Source: Flavobacterium sp.
Lineage (GTDB): Bacteria; Bacteroidota; Bacteroidia; Flavobacteriales; Flavobacteriaceae
Length of the DNA: 47,512 bases
Assembly: GCA_025351785.1 (NCBI GenBank)
Contig: JANXVF010000162.1
Location: forward strand, 1 to 47,512
Direction of reading: 5' to 3'
Under the pieces are notes generated by a model. That model ran no database searches and was not told the origin of the DNA. It saw nothing but the letters and a program-made list of their open reading frames with translations. How positions within the stretch are numbered: the first letter of the stretch is position 1; each line of letters starts with the position of its first letter. The translations under genes and the position numbers were made by a program. Of this stretch, positions 8,953-17,305 are shown one piece after another.

Positions 8953-9204
8953 ATGGCAAATCATAAGTCAGCTTTAAAAAGAATTAGAAGTAACGAGAAA
9001 CGTAGAGTTTTAAACAGATATCAACACAAAACTACACGTAATGCTATTAAAGCGTTACGATTAGCTACTGATAAAAATGATGCTACTGCAAAACTTTCAA
9101 GTGTAATTTCTATGATTGACAAATTAGCAAAGAAAAATGTTATTCATGATAATAAGGCTTCAAATTTAAAATCAAAGCTAACAAAGCATGTTACAAATAT
9201 GTAA
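8953..9204 (+). CDS. rpsT: 30S ribosomal protein S20
   Basis: An 83-residue, strongly basic, helical protein (MANHKSALKRIRSNEKRR...) typical of S20, which binds 16S rRNA early in small-subunit assembly. Length is normal. It starts 32 bases after tRNA-Glu with no separate promoter visible, so the tRNA promoter at 8799-8828 probably drives both, with tRNA processing giving the rpsT mRNA 5' end. It is followed by a strong terminator at 9224-9254. Confidence 0.96.
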   Translation: MANHKSALKRIRSNEKRRVLNRYQHKTTRNAIKALRLATDKNDATAKLSSVISMIDKLAKKNVIHDNKASNLKSKLTKHVTNM

Positions 9205-9223
9205 CAACATATAAAAATTATTT

Positions 9224-9254
9224 AAACGCTCAAAGTAATTTGAGCGTTTTTTTT
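9224..9254 (+). terminator. Terminator of rpsT
   Basis: A perfect 11-base stem AAACGCTCAAA / TTTGAGCGTTT around a GTAA loop, running into an unbroken T run to 9254. It ends within two bases of the stop codon of the converging response-regulator gene. Confidence 0.9.
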
Positions 9255-9654
9255 ATATAATAGTTGATATGTAGTTTAATATTTCTACCGTAATTGGTTT
9301 TGATAGAAAATCTAAAACCATTGGATAAGTTTTGGATTTGTCTATATCATAAGGATCAATTGTAGATGACAAAACTATAACTTTTATTGATGAAAATTTT
9401 TGTACAAATTCATATGATGAAAATCTATCCAAAAATTCCCAGCCTCCCATAACAGGCATGTTTAAATCTAAAAAAATTAATTCTGGAAGATTTATTATTT
9501 TTTCATTTTCAGATAGCTCTTTAAAATAGTTTACGGCTTCAGTTCCATTTTTTGCAACATCAATTTTACTTGCAAAACTAGCTTTCTCAACTACTTTTCT
9601 AAATAACATAAGTGTTATAGGATCATCATCGATAAATAAAATTTTATTAAGCAT
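9253..9654 (-). CDS. Single-domain response regulator (receiver only)
   Basis: A 133-residue CheY-like receiver with no output domain. The acidic pair is Asp9/Asp10, the phospho-acceptor Asp63 lies in FLDLNMP, the switch Ser/Thr is in VLSST (about 96-98), and the conserved Lys119 is in LSKP. Its ATG lies inside the end of the sensor-kinase gene (8-base overlap), so the two are translationally linked and Asp63 is the likely target of that kinase. With no DNA-binding domain it presumably acts by protein contact or in a phosphorelay; the target is not visible here. Confidence 0.92.
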   Translation of the reverse strand: MLNKILFIDDDPITLMLFRKVVEKASFASKIDVAKNGTEAVNYFKELSENEKIINLPELIFLDLNMPVMGGWEFLDRFSSYEFVQKFSSIKVIVLSSTIDPYDIDKSKTYPMVLDFLSKPITVEILNYISTII

Positions 9655-11365
9655 TAGTATTTGTTTTTAAAGTAATTTCAAATGTTGTACCAACTCCTAC
9701 TTCGCTATTTACCGAAATTTTCCCACCCATCGATTCAACTTGCGATTTAACTAAATATAAACCAAGACCTTTACTATCAGGATAATCATGAAATCTTTGA
9801 TACAAACCAAAGATTTTATCTTTATTTAGTTTCATATCGATTCCAATTCCGTTGTCTTTAAAAGTTACAAGTATTGTATTGCCCACTTTTTTTGAAGAAA
9901 TTATGATTTTTAATTGTCTAATATCATCTTTATATTTTAACGAATTGGTCATTAAATTTAGCAAAATACTCTCAAAATAAGATTTGTTTACATTAACTAT
10001 AGGTGCTTTATCAAAATCCATTTTAATTAATGGTTTTTTAATACTAATTAAAAAGCTAAGTTGATTAAATACATTTTCAAAAATTTCTTTAATTTCTAAA
10101 TCTTCCTTTTGAATTGATAAACTATCTTTTATTATAACAACTTTTACTAAATCGTTTATGGTTTCATTTAAAAGAGCTGTTGATTTTGAGAAACCTGATA
10201 TTATTTCTTTTAGTTCCTCATTTTCAATCGGAATATCATTTATCAAATTTAATAATCCTGTTAGATTTGACAACGGTGCTCTTAAATTGTGCGAAGTTAT
10301 GTATGAAAATTGTTTTAAATCTTTGTTATTTTGAGTAAGTTCTGCAATTAATTGTTCTCTCTCTTTTTCACGATGTTTCTCTATCGATATGTCTCTTTGT
10401 ATTGAAATCCAATGAGAATGTAAATTATCATTATTAGTTATAGGTATCATACTAAAATTTACCCAATATTCATCTCCGTTTTTTTTATTATTTAACGATT
10501 CAAAGGTAAATTCTTCTTTTTTCTTTAAAGCATCAGCGAGTTGTTTGATATTATTTTTAACAATGTTTTTACCTATAAAAACGGTAGGTGATTTCCCAAT
10601 AACTTCTTTAGGTTTATAACCAGTCATGTTATAAAAGGCTGGGTTTACATAGACAACTTTCGGAATCCCTTTTTCTTTTTCTTGAGTTTCGGTAATTATT
10701 ACAGAATCCTTGGTTTGAGTAATTACTGTTTCAAGAAGTTTTAGTCTTTGTTCTTCTCGTTTTTGTTTTGTAACATCCTGTATAGAGCCTATCATCCTTA
10801 CAACAATTCCAGTTTCATCTTTTATCAAAAAACCTCTGTTGCTTACATATTTGTAGGTTGCATCTGCACATAAAAATCGATATTCATCTTGCCATTTTTC
10901 GAGTTTTTCATTTACTGATTCATACAATTTTACTGATATTTTCAAACTATCTTCGGGGTGAATTTTATTAAACCACCACTGTAAATTATTTTCAATAGAT
11001 TCTTTTTTATGTCCAAAGCTAAATTCAATTCCTTCATTCCAGATAAATCCATTAGTTTTAATATTCCAATCCCAAATTGTATCATTTGTTGCTTTTGAAG
11101 CAATTTCATAAAGTTCATGTTTTTTTGATAAATCAGAATATTTTTGTTCCAAATCAGAAATTCTATTATTTGAAATTTTACCAATATTTTTCTTAATGAG
11201 CAAAAAAATTATAAAAGAACCTAACGACACAAAGAGGCTTACTAAAAAAACAAATAAAAGTGATACTTCATTAGTAAAAATAAATGAAACAATTACTTGA
11301 CTAATAATAGTAAGAGTTAATACAAAGAAAAAATAAATTAGTGTAGTTCTATAATTAATTTCCAT
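9647..11365 (-). CDS. Membrane sensor histidine kinase with two PAS domains
   Basis: A 572-residue kinase. Two transmembrane helices (about 9-30 and 35-57) have almost no loop between them, so the sensor is not a large periplasmic domain. PAS 1 with PAC tail spans about 85-200 and PAS 2 about 210-330, followed by a short coiled coil. In the HisKA domain phospho-acceptor His359 lies in SHNLRAPL. The ATPase domain has an N box (LMTNSLKYKD, Asn474), G1 (DNGIGID, about 504) and G2 (GLGLYLVKS). It overlaps the receiver gene by 8 bases. Signal unknown; PAS domains suggest a small ligand, redox or light. Its -7 box ends only 4 bases before the ATG. Confidence 0.93.
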   Translation of the reverse strand: MEINYRTTLIYFFFVLTLTIISQVIVSFIFTNEVSLLFVFLVSLFVSLGSFIIFLLIKKNIGKISNNRISDLEQKYSDLSKKHELYEIASKATNDTIWDWNIKTNGFIWNEGIEFSFGHKKESIENNLQWWFNKIHPEDSLKISVKLYESVNEKLEKWQDEYRFLCADATYKYVSNRGFLIKDETGIVVRMIGSIQDVTKQKREEQRLKLLETVITQTKDSVIITETQEKEKGIPKVVYVNPAFYNMTGYKPKEVIGKSPTVFIGKNIVKNNIKQLADALKKKEEFTFESLNNKKNGDEYWVNFSMIPITNNDNLHSHWISIQRDISIEKHREKEREQLIAELTQNNKDLKQFSYITSHNLRAPLSNLTGLLNLINDIPIENEELKEIISGFSKSTALLNETINDLVKVVIIKDSLSIQKEDLEIKEIFENVFNQLSFLISIKKPLIKMDFDKAPIVNVNKSYFESILLNLMTNSLKYKDDIRQLKIIISSKKVGNTILVTFKDNGIGIDMKLNKDKIFGLYQRFHDYPDSKGLGLYLVKSQVESMGGKISVNSEVGVGTTFEITLKTNTNA

Positions 11366-11369
11366 TATT

Positions 11370-11398
11370 CAAAAATAAATAAATAATAGGTAAAACAA
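11370..11398 (-). promoter_or_regulatory. Promoter of the sensor-kinase/receiver operon
   Basis: Minus strand: TTG (complement of 11396-11398), an 18-base spacer, then TATTTTTG (complement of 11370-11377). Both elements match. The predicted transcript start falls at or next to the A of the ATG at 11365, suggesting a leaderless mRNA. Confidence 0.55.
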
Positions 11399-11500
11399 TC
11401 TTTTTTAAAATAAAATATATCAAATATTGTAAACATAATGAATGTAAGTTACTAAATCGTAAACTATCTTTTGTATGATTAAATATAGAAAAATAAAGTG

Positions 11501-11508
11501 TACCTTTG
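11501..11508 (+). promoter_or_regulatory. -7 box for typA
   Basis: TACCTTTG, a full TAnnTTTG match, 19 bases before the typA ATG. The nearest TTG (11471-11473) is 27 bases upstream, longer than usual, so only the -7 half is supported. Confidence 0.5.
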
Positions 11509-11527
11509 CACCCATTAAAAATAACAG

Positions 11528-13324
11528 ATGGAATCTATTAGAAATATTGCAATTATTGCCCATGTCGATCACGGTAAAACTACTTTGGTAGACAAAATTA
11601 TGTACCATTGTCAACTTTTTAGAGACAATGAAAATACTGGAGATTTAATTCTAGACAACAATGATTTAGAACGAGAAAGAGGAATTACAATTACATCTAA
11701 AAATGTATCTGTACAATATAAAGGAACTAAAATAAATATTATTGACACTCCGGGTCACGCAGATTTTGGTGGCGAAGTAGAACGAGTTTTAAATATGGCT
11801 GACGGAGTTTGTTTACTTGTAGATGCTTTTGAAGGACCTATGCCACAAACTCGATTTGTGTTGCAAAAGGCAATCGATTTAGGTTTAAAACCTTGTGTGG
11901 TAATTAACAAAGTCGACAAAGAAAATTGTACTCCTGAAGAAGTGCACGAAAAAGTTTTCGATTTGATGTTTGAGCTTGGTGCAGAAGAGTGGCAACTAGA
12001 TTTTCCAACAGTATATGGTTCTGCAAAAAACAACTGGATGTCTGACCATTGGGAAAATATAACCGACAATGTTGAGGCATTACTAGATATGGTCATTGAA
12101 AATGTTCCTGCTCCAAAAGTATCAGAAGGAACACCACAAATGTTAATAACCTCACTAGATTTCTCCTCGTTTACTGGTCGTATCGCTATTGGACGGTTGG
12201 AAAGAGGCGTTTTAAAAGAAGGAATGCCAATATCATTATGTAAACGCGAAGGAGTTATTGTAAAATCAAGAATTAAAGAATTACATACTTTTGAAGGACT
12301 TGGACGTAAAAAAGTAAGCGAAGTTATAGCTGGAGATATTTGTGCAATAGTAGGAGTTGAAGGATTTGAAATTGGCGATACAATTGCCGATTACGAAAAT
12401 CCAGAAGCATTGCAAACTATCGCAATTGATGAGCCTACTATGAGTATGTTGTTTACTATTAACGATTCGCCATTTTTTGGAAAAGAAGGAAAATTTGTAA
12501 CGTCTAGACATATTAGAGATCGTTTAACTAAAGAATTAGAGAAAAACTTAGCCATGAAACTTGGCGAAACAGATTCTGCAGATAAATTTATGGTTTTTGG
12601 CCGTGGTGTATTGCACTTATCAGTTTTGATAGAAACAATGCGAAGAGAAGGTTATGAAATGCAAATTGGGCAGCCTCAAGTAATTATTAAAGAAATTGAC
12701 GGTAAAAAATGTGAACCTATTGAAGAATTAACAATCGATTTACCAGAAACACTTTCAGGACGAGCAGTAGAGTTTGTTACTTTACGCAAAGGCGAAATGT
12801 TGAGTATGGAAACTAAAGGTGAACGTATGATTGTGAAATTTAATATTCCATCTCGTGGTATTATTGGTTTGCGTAATCAACTACTTACTGCTACAGCTGG
12901 CGAAGCTATTATGGCACACCGGTTTATAGGTTATGAACCATTTAAAGGTGATATTGCAGGACGTAACAAAGGCTCTTTGATTTCTATGGAAAAAGGTAAA
13001 GCTATTCCTTATTCGATTGATAAATTGCAAGATCGTGGAAAGTTTTTTGTTGAACCAAATGCAGAAATTTATGAAGGTCAGGTAATTGGAGAAAATTCTC
13101 GTGGTGATGATATGTGTGTAAATGTAACCAAAGAGAAAAAACAATCAAACGTGCGTTCGTCTGGAAATGATGAAAAAGCAAGAATTATTCCACCAATTAT
13201 ATTTTCATTAGAAGAAGCTTTAGAATATATTCAAAAAGATGAATATGTAGAGGTTACACCAAAATCAATTCGTTTAAGAAAAATACATTTAAACGAAACT
13301 GATAGAAAACGTTTTAAAGTATAA
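11528..13324 (+). CDS. typA: Ribosome-associated translational GTPase TypA/BipA
   Basis: A 598-residue GTPase of the EF-G-like superfamily, near the family's usual ~600. The G domain shows AHVDHGKTTL (P loop, residues 10-19), RGITI (switch I), DTPGHADF and NKVDKE. It is followed by a beta-barrel domain II, two EF-G-like domains, and the TypA-specific C-terminal domain (GLRNQLLTATAGEA, then NVRSSGNDEKARI). The family helps 50S assembly and survival of cold or stress. It is monocistronic: a -7 box lies upstream and a perfect hairpin terminator at 13342. Confidence 0.96.
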   Translation: MESIRNIAIIAHVDHGKTTLVDKIMYHCQLFRDNENTGDLILDNNDLERERGITITSKNVSVQYKGTKINIIDTPGHADFGGEVERVLNMADGVCLLVDAFEGPMPQTRFVLQKAIDLGLKPCVVINKVDKENCTPEEVHEKVFDLMFELGAEEWQLDFPTVYGSAKNNWMSDHWENITDNVEALLDMVIENVPAPKVSEGTPQMLITSLDFSSFTGRIAIGRLERGVLKEGMPISLCKREGVIVKSRIKELHTFEGLGRKKVSEVIAGDICAIVGVEGFEIGDTIADYENPEALQTIAIDEPTMSMLFTINDSPFFGKEGKFVTSRHIRDRLTKELEKNLAMKLGETDSADKFMVFGRGVLHLSVLIETMRREGYEMQIGQPQVIIKEIDGKKCEPIEELTIDLPETLSGRAVEFVTLRKGEMLSMETKGERMIVKFNIPSRGIIGLRNQLLTATAGEAIMAHRFIGYEPFKGDIAGRNKGSLISMEKGKAIPYSIDKLQDRGKFFVEPNAEIYEGQVIGENSRGDDMCVNVTKEKKQSNVRSSGNDEKARIIPPIIFSLEEALEYIQKDEYVEVTPKSIRLRKIHLNETDRKRFKV

Positions 13325-13341
13325 TTGTTTTTATAATATAC

Positions 13342-13378
13342 AAAAACCACTTACAATTTATTTGTAAGTGGTTTTTTT
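13342..13378 (+). terminator. Terminator between typA and the converging gene
   Basis: A perfect 15-base stem AAAAACCACTTACAA / TTGTAAGTGGTTTTT with a five-base loop and a T run on the plus strand. The A run on the 5' side gives a T run on the other strand too, so it can serve both converging genes. Confidence 0.9.
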
Positions 13379-13432
13379 ATTGAGGTACATTATAAAATGA
13401 TTTTAAAAATAAATTTCAGTAAACACAAGTTT

Positions 13433-14899
13433 TTATACTATTTCTAAAATTCTGTTGGGATCATAACCAAAAAGTTGATGTTCTTTTATGAGTTCTGCTA
13501 TTCCTTCTGGCAACATTTTTTCCCAACCTGGAATTCCTTTTGTAATCATTTTCAATACTTCTCTCGAAAATATCTCCAGGTTTTTATCATCATAATCTGT
13601 CACATCCACAACTTTCCCATTAAATTTGAAAAACTTATACAATTCTTTCATTCTTGGATGAACCTTTAAATTTTCAGAATTTATAACTTCTCTATTTTCC
13701 CCCAGCATTGGATATAAATATACTTTTAAATCTCGATAAAATAATTTTCCAAAAGCTTCAAGAATTCCACCACTTAAGTGACGATAATATTTTTCGTCAA
13801 ATATATCTACCAAATTATTTACTCCCATTACAAGACCCATTCTTGCTTTTGAATAGTTTGAGAAATATTCGACAACTTTATAATACTCTTGAAAATTTGA
13901 TATCATAACAGTTTGCCCAAGTGAACATAAAAGTTCTGCCCTATCCATAAAATCGCGTTCGTCAATTTCTCCTTCTGATCGTAAATTTGATAACGTAATT
14001 TCAAAAACTACAAAAGTGTTGTCTTTTTCTACTTTATTTTCTTCAAGAAACATTTTCAATGATTTTTCATACATATCAATATTTACGGTAGTAACTGGTC
14101 TGAAACTTCCTCTTAAAGCCAATATATTTTTTTTGTACAAAACAGCTGCGGGCAATATATTATGCCCATCAGGACTAAACATTACAGCATCTGTCATCCC
14201 GTTTTTTACAAGTTGCAAACTCATCAATCTGTTATCTACATTTGCAAATCGCGGTCCTGAAAAGTTGATAGTATCTATTTCAATTTGATCTTTATCTAGA
14301 TGGTCATACAGGTAACGAAGTAACTTTTTGGGATCATTATATTTATAGTAAGCACCATATATAAGATTTACTCCTAAAATTCCCAGTGTTTCTTGTTGTA
14401 ATCTTGCATCTGTTTCTTTAAATCTGATGTGAATTGCTATTTCATTATAATCTTCATCTGGTTCAATTTGATATCTAATTCCAACCCAACCGTGACCTTT
14501 AAATTGTTTAGCAAAATCAATTGTTGCCACTGTATTTGCATAACTAAAAAACATTTTGTTAGGATGTTTTGTTCTGTCAAGTCGTTTTTCGATTAATTCT
14601 ACTTCGTGCGAAAGCATTTTTTTTAACCTACTTTCTGTTACATATCGACCATCTTCTTCTATTCCGTAAATGGCATCGCTAAAATCTTTATCATAAGCCG
14701 ACATAGCTTTTGCAATTGTTCCAGATGAGCCACCAGATCTAAAAAAATGACGAACCGTTTCTTGACCAGCTCCAATTTCGGCAAACGTACCATAAATATG
14801 TTCGTTCAAATTGATACGTAACGCCTTATCTTTAGTCGAAGGAATTTGTTCAATTACTTTGTCGCCTTTCAACTTTATATCTAAATCAGAATTTGCCAT
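13433..14899 (-). CDS. Highly conserved protein of unknown function (488 aa)
   Basis: A soluble 488-residue protein with no signal peptide or membrane helix. I recognise the sequence as a family widespread in Bacteroidota whose homologues carry conflicting automatic labels, such as nicotinate-nucleotide adenylyltransferase or TonB-dependent receptor. Neither is supported: there is no HxGH adenylyltransferase motif and no barrel. Striking blocks are EIGAGQETVRHFFRSGGSSG (about 41-60), SRLKKMLSHEVELIEKRL, FSYANTVATIDFAKQFKGHG and INFSGPRFANVDNRLMSLQ. Such dense invariance suggests an enzyme or nucleotide-binding role, but I cannot name it. The start at 14899 is preferred because the upstream TTG at 14920 lies inside the -7 box (14918-14925). 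Confidence 0.8.
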   Translation of the reverse strand: MANSDLDIKLKGDKVIEQIPSTKDKALRINLNEHIYGTFAEIGAGQETVRHFFRSGGSSGTIAKAMSAYDKDFSDAIYGIEEDGRYVTESRLKKMLSHEVELIEKRLDRTKHPNKMFFSYANTVATIDFAKQFKGHGWVGIRYQIEPDEDYNEIAIHIRFKETDARLQQETLGILGVNLIYGAYYKYNDPKKLLRYLYDHLDKDQIEIDTINFSGPRFANVDNRLMSLQLVKNGMTDAVMFSPDGHNILPAAVLYKKNILALRGSFRPVTTVNIDMYEKSLKMFLEENKVEKDNTFVVFEITLSNLRSEGEIDERDFMDRAELLCSLGQTVMISNFQEYYKVVEYFSNYSKARMGLVMGVNNLVDIFDEKYYRHLSGGILEAFGKLFYRDLKVYLYPMLGENREVINSENLKVHPRMKELYKFFKFNGKVVDVTDYDDKNLEIFSREVLKMITKGIPGWEKMLPEGIAELIKEHQLFGYDPNRILEIV

Positions 14900-14917
14900 A
14901 AGATTACTATATACTTG

Positions 14918-14925
14918 CAAAGTTA
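14918..14925 (-). promoter_or_regulatory. -7 box for the conserved unknown gene
   Basis: Minus strand TAACTTTG, a full TAnnTTTG match, 18 bases before the chosen ATG. No TTG at the expected distance. It decides the start codon of the 488-residue protein. Confidence 0.5.
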
Positions 14926-15024
14926 ATAAAATGATGCTTTTATAAAAAGATAAATGTTGCTATTTTTGTTTAATTTTTGCTATCTTTATAATATAGATTT
15001 GTTCATATCAAATACCATGCTACA

Positions 15025-15789
15025 ATGACAATTTATTTTTTAGGTACAGGAACTTCTCAAGGAATCCCAGTAATAGGAAGCAATCATCCAGTTTGCTTAA
15101 GTAATAACATGAAAGACAAGCGATTGCGGGTTTCTGTATGGATTTATGATAATCAAAATTCTTTTGTTATAGATTGTGGTCCAGATTTTAGACAACAAAT
15201 GCTTACTTCTGGATGTACTAAAATAGATGGAATTATTTTTACTCATGAGCATGCCGATCATACTGCGGGTTTAGATGATATTAGACCTTTTAATTTTTAT
15301 CAAGGGGAAATTTCAATTTATGGACATATTCGTGTTTTAGAAAATCTGAAAAGAAGGTTTGACTATATTTTTGAAACAGAAAATAAATATCCGGGTGCTC
15401 CAGAGGTAAAATCTGTTGAAGTAACAAATAATGAAGCTTTTTTATTGGGTTCAAAAACAATAATTCCTATCAATGCAATGCATGGAAATCTTCAAGTTTT
15501 TGGCTATAGGATTGATGATTTTGCTTATTTGACAGATGTGAAATCAATAACAAAAGAGGAAACAGATAAATTAAAAAAATTAAAAGTATTGGTTATTAAT
15601 GCATTGAGAGATGAGAAACATCATTCTCATTTTAACTTGCAAGAAGCTTTAGATTTTGTAACTTTGGTTCAACCAGAAAAAACATATTTTACTCATATAA
15701 GTCATGTTTTAGGATTTCATGAGGAGGTGCAAAAAAAATTACCTGAAAATGTTTTTTTAGCTTATGATAATTTAAAAATATCTATATAA
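15025..15789 (+). CDS. Metallo-beta-lactamase-fold hydrolase, PhnP-like
   Basis: A 254-residue cytosolic hydrolase. The fold's metal motif is THEHADHTAGLDD (His74, His76, Asp78, His79), with further candidate metal ligands in MHGNLQ and FTHISH near the end. The opening GTGTSQGIPVIG and the ordering resemble the PhnP / lipoate-octanoyl-type phosphodiesterase branch rather than lactamases. Substrate unknown; a cyclic phosphodiester is a guess from family resemblance. Only 11 bases separate it from the next gene, so a three-gene transcript with the two small envelope proteins is likely. Upstream sequence has a near -7 match (TATCTTTA at 14981, with TTG 21 bases before). Confidence 0.85.
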   Translation: MTIYFLGTGTSQGIPVIGSNHPVCLSNNMKDKRLRVSVWIYDNQNSFVIDCGPDFRQQMLTSGCTKIDGIIFTHEHADHTAGLDDIRPFNFYQGEISIYGHIRVLENLKRRFDYIFETENKYPGAPEVKSVEVTNNEAFLLGSKTIIPINAMHGNLQVFGYRIDDFAYLTDVKSITKEETDKLKKLKVLVINALRDEKHHSHFNLQEALDFVTLVQPEKTYFTHISHVLGFHEEVQKKLPENVFLAYDNLKISI

Positions 15790-15800
15790 TTTTTATTAAA

Positions 15801-16292
15801 ATGAAAAAATCATTATTTTTATATCTCTTTATTCTTGCAGGATTGTTTAATGTTTTTACTTACATGTATTACAGTAAAGCATTAGACTTTGAACAAAAAA
15901 AATATACAAAAACTGCCGATTTTGACAAAAAATTATCTGATTCTCTTACAAATGTAATATCAGATGCAAATTATTTTTCGTTAGAAAATAATGATTTTGC
16001 AAAAGATTATTTCGAGAAATATGATATTAAAACTTTGATGCCAAAAATTAGTGAGGCACTACTTGCTTATAATGATAGTCCTGCTGGGAATATATATACG
16101 GGACAAGAAAAACTGGGAGATCAAAAATTTATAATCAACAAACTAAAAATTTTAAATCATCGATGGATAGTTGCAGATTATAGTGATGGAACTTACTGGG
16201 GAAACGTTTTTATAAAATATTTCGTAAATGATGATGGATCAATTACATTTAAAACAGAAGATACATTTTTGTTTCCTAAACAAGAGTATTAA
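15801..16292 (+). CDS. Small membrane-anchored or secreted protein, unknown
   Basis: A 163-residue protein with one N-terminal hydrophobic helix (KSLFLYLFILAGLFNVFTYM) and no obvious signal-peptidase site, so it is probably anchored. The remainder is a polar alpha/beta domain with no motif I recognise; near the end is a Trp/Tyr cluster (HRWIVADYSDGTYWGNVFIKY). It follows the MBL-fold hydrolase by 11 bases and precedes a lipoprotein gene by 17, suggesting one transcript. Function unknown. Confidence 0.7.
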   Translation: MKKSLFLYLFILAGLFNVFTYMYYSKALDFEQKKYTKTADFDKKLSDSLTNVISDANYFSLENNDFAKDYFEKYDIKTLMPKISEALLAYNDSPAGNIYTGQEKLGDQKFIINKLKILNHRWIVADYSDGTYWGNVFIKYFVNDDGSITFKTEDTFLFPKQEY

Positions 16293-16309
16293 TATTTAAA
16301 CTTAAAAAT

Positions 16310-16795
16310 ATGAATAAAAATATAGCGCTATTTGTACTTTTTATAACACTATTTTCATGTAAACCTAACCTTGAAGAACAACAAATAATTGCAAAATCAA
16401 ATCAACCTAAAGACTCAACAATTGCCAATGTTGACAAAGATAAAAATGGATGTTTAGCTTCTGCAGGATATATTTGGTCAAAAGTTAATAAAGAATGTGT
16501 CCCGTCATACACAGGAATTCAACTCAATCCTATAAATAATAAAGATAACGAAGATGAAACTTTAAGTGCTTTTATACTTTTTGGTGAGGATGGAAATCAG
16601 GCCGAAGTTTTTTTGCCAAGTCAAGAATCGATTATTTTGAGCAGAAAAACAAAAGATTCTCCTTGGGTTTATAATGATTATCAATTAGTATCTTCAAATG
16701 GATATTTGCTTAAAAAAGGATCTGAAATTTTATTTTTAGGCGATGGTGAACTGGGAAAAAAAGCGACCCATGACGAACCTACAGAAGGAGAATAA
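16310..16795 (+). CDS. Small lipoprotein with CLASAGYIWS...EC motif
   Basis: A 161-residue predicted lipoprotein: leader MNKNIALFVLFITLFSC with the lipobox Cys at residue 17. The mature part has a short Cys-flanked motif (GCLASAGYIWSKVNKECV) that I have seen in other Bacteroidota lipoproteins, where it may form a disulfide-closed hairpin. After it comes a beta-rich domain (SAFILFGEDGNQAEVFLP) that may bind a ligand or protein. Last gene of the MBL-fold hydrolase cluster; it converges on smpB with three bases between stop codons. Function unknown. Confidence 0.75.
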   Translation: MNKNIALFVLFITLFSCKPNLEEQQIIAKSNQPKDSTIANVDKDKNGCLASAGYIWSKVNKECVPSYTGIQLNPINNKDNEDETLSAFILFGEDGNQAEVFLPSQESIILSRKTKDSPWVYNDYQLVSSNGYLLKKGSEILFLGDGELGKKATHDEPTEGE

Positions 16796-16798
16796 CTT

Positions 16799-17257
16799 TT
16801 AGTTAAATTCTTTTTTTATTCTATCTAAATCGCGTTTTGTATCTTGATCTTTCAAACTTTCTCGTTTGTCATAGGTTTTTTTACCACGACACAACCCTAT
16901 TTCTAGTTTTGCCAATCCTTTTTCGTTTGTAAAAAGACGCAATGGTACTATTGTTAACCCTTTTGTATCTACACTTCTTGCCAATGATTTTAATTCTCGT
17001 CTATGCAGCAAAAGTTTACGCTCACTTCGGGCTTTATGATTAAATTGATTTCCAAAAGCATATTCTTCTATTGATGTATTGATGGCAAATAGTTCGTTAT
17101 CTTCGTTAAATTCACAAAAGCTTTCTGTAATATTAGCTTTGCCAAGGCGAATTGATTTGATTTCAGTTCCTGTTAAAACGATTCCAGCCGAATATGTCTC
17201 GAGAATTTCATAATCGAATTTTGCTTTTTTGTTAAGAATATTTGCTGTTTTTATCAT
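16799..17257 (-). CDS. smpB: SsrA-binding protein SmpB
   Basis: A 152-residue RNA-binding protein that brings tmRNA to stalled ribosomes for trans-translation. The OB-fold signatures are YSAGIVLTGTEIKSIR, the central HKARSERKLLLH, and GKKTYDKRESLK near the end; the basic C-terminal tail (RDLDRIKKEFN) enters the decoding site. The start at 17257 (MIKTANILNKKAKFDYEI) gives the family's usual length; a longer reading from 17320 would add a hydrophobic, non-conserved stretch across the -7 box at 17264-17271. Divergent from the VF530-type gene. Confidence 0.95.
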   Translation of the reverse strand: MIKTANILNKKAKFDYEILETYSAGIVLTGTEIKSIRLGKANITESFCEFNEDNELFAINTSIEEYAFGNQFNHKARSERKLLLHRRELKSLARSVDTKGLTIVPLRLFTNEKGLAKLEIGLCRGKKTYDKRESLKDQDTKRDLDRIKKEFN

Positions 17258-17263
17258 GGAGTG

Positions 17264-17271
17264 CAAATGTA
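17264..17271 (-). promoter_or_regulatory. -7 box for smpB
   Basis: Minus strand TACATTTG, a full TAnnTTTG match ending 6 bases before the smpB ATG, so a leader of only a few bases is expected. No TTG at a standard distance. Confidence 0.4.
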
Positions 17272-17293
17272 AGAAAATGTAATTTAAATATTC

Positions 17294-17301
17294 TAAATTT
17301 G
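17294..17301 (+). promoter_or_regulatory. -7 box for the VF530-type gene
   Basis: TAAATTTG, a full match whose final G is 5 bases before the A of the ATG at 17306; transcription would start at or beside the start codon. No TTG at a standard distance. Confidence 0.4.
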
Positions 17302-17305
17302 CACA

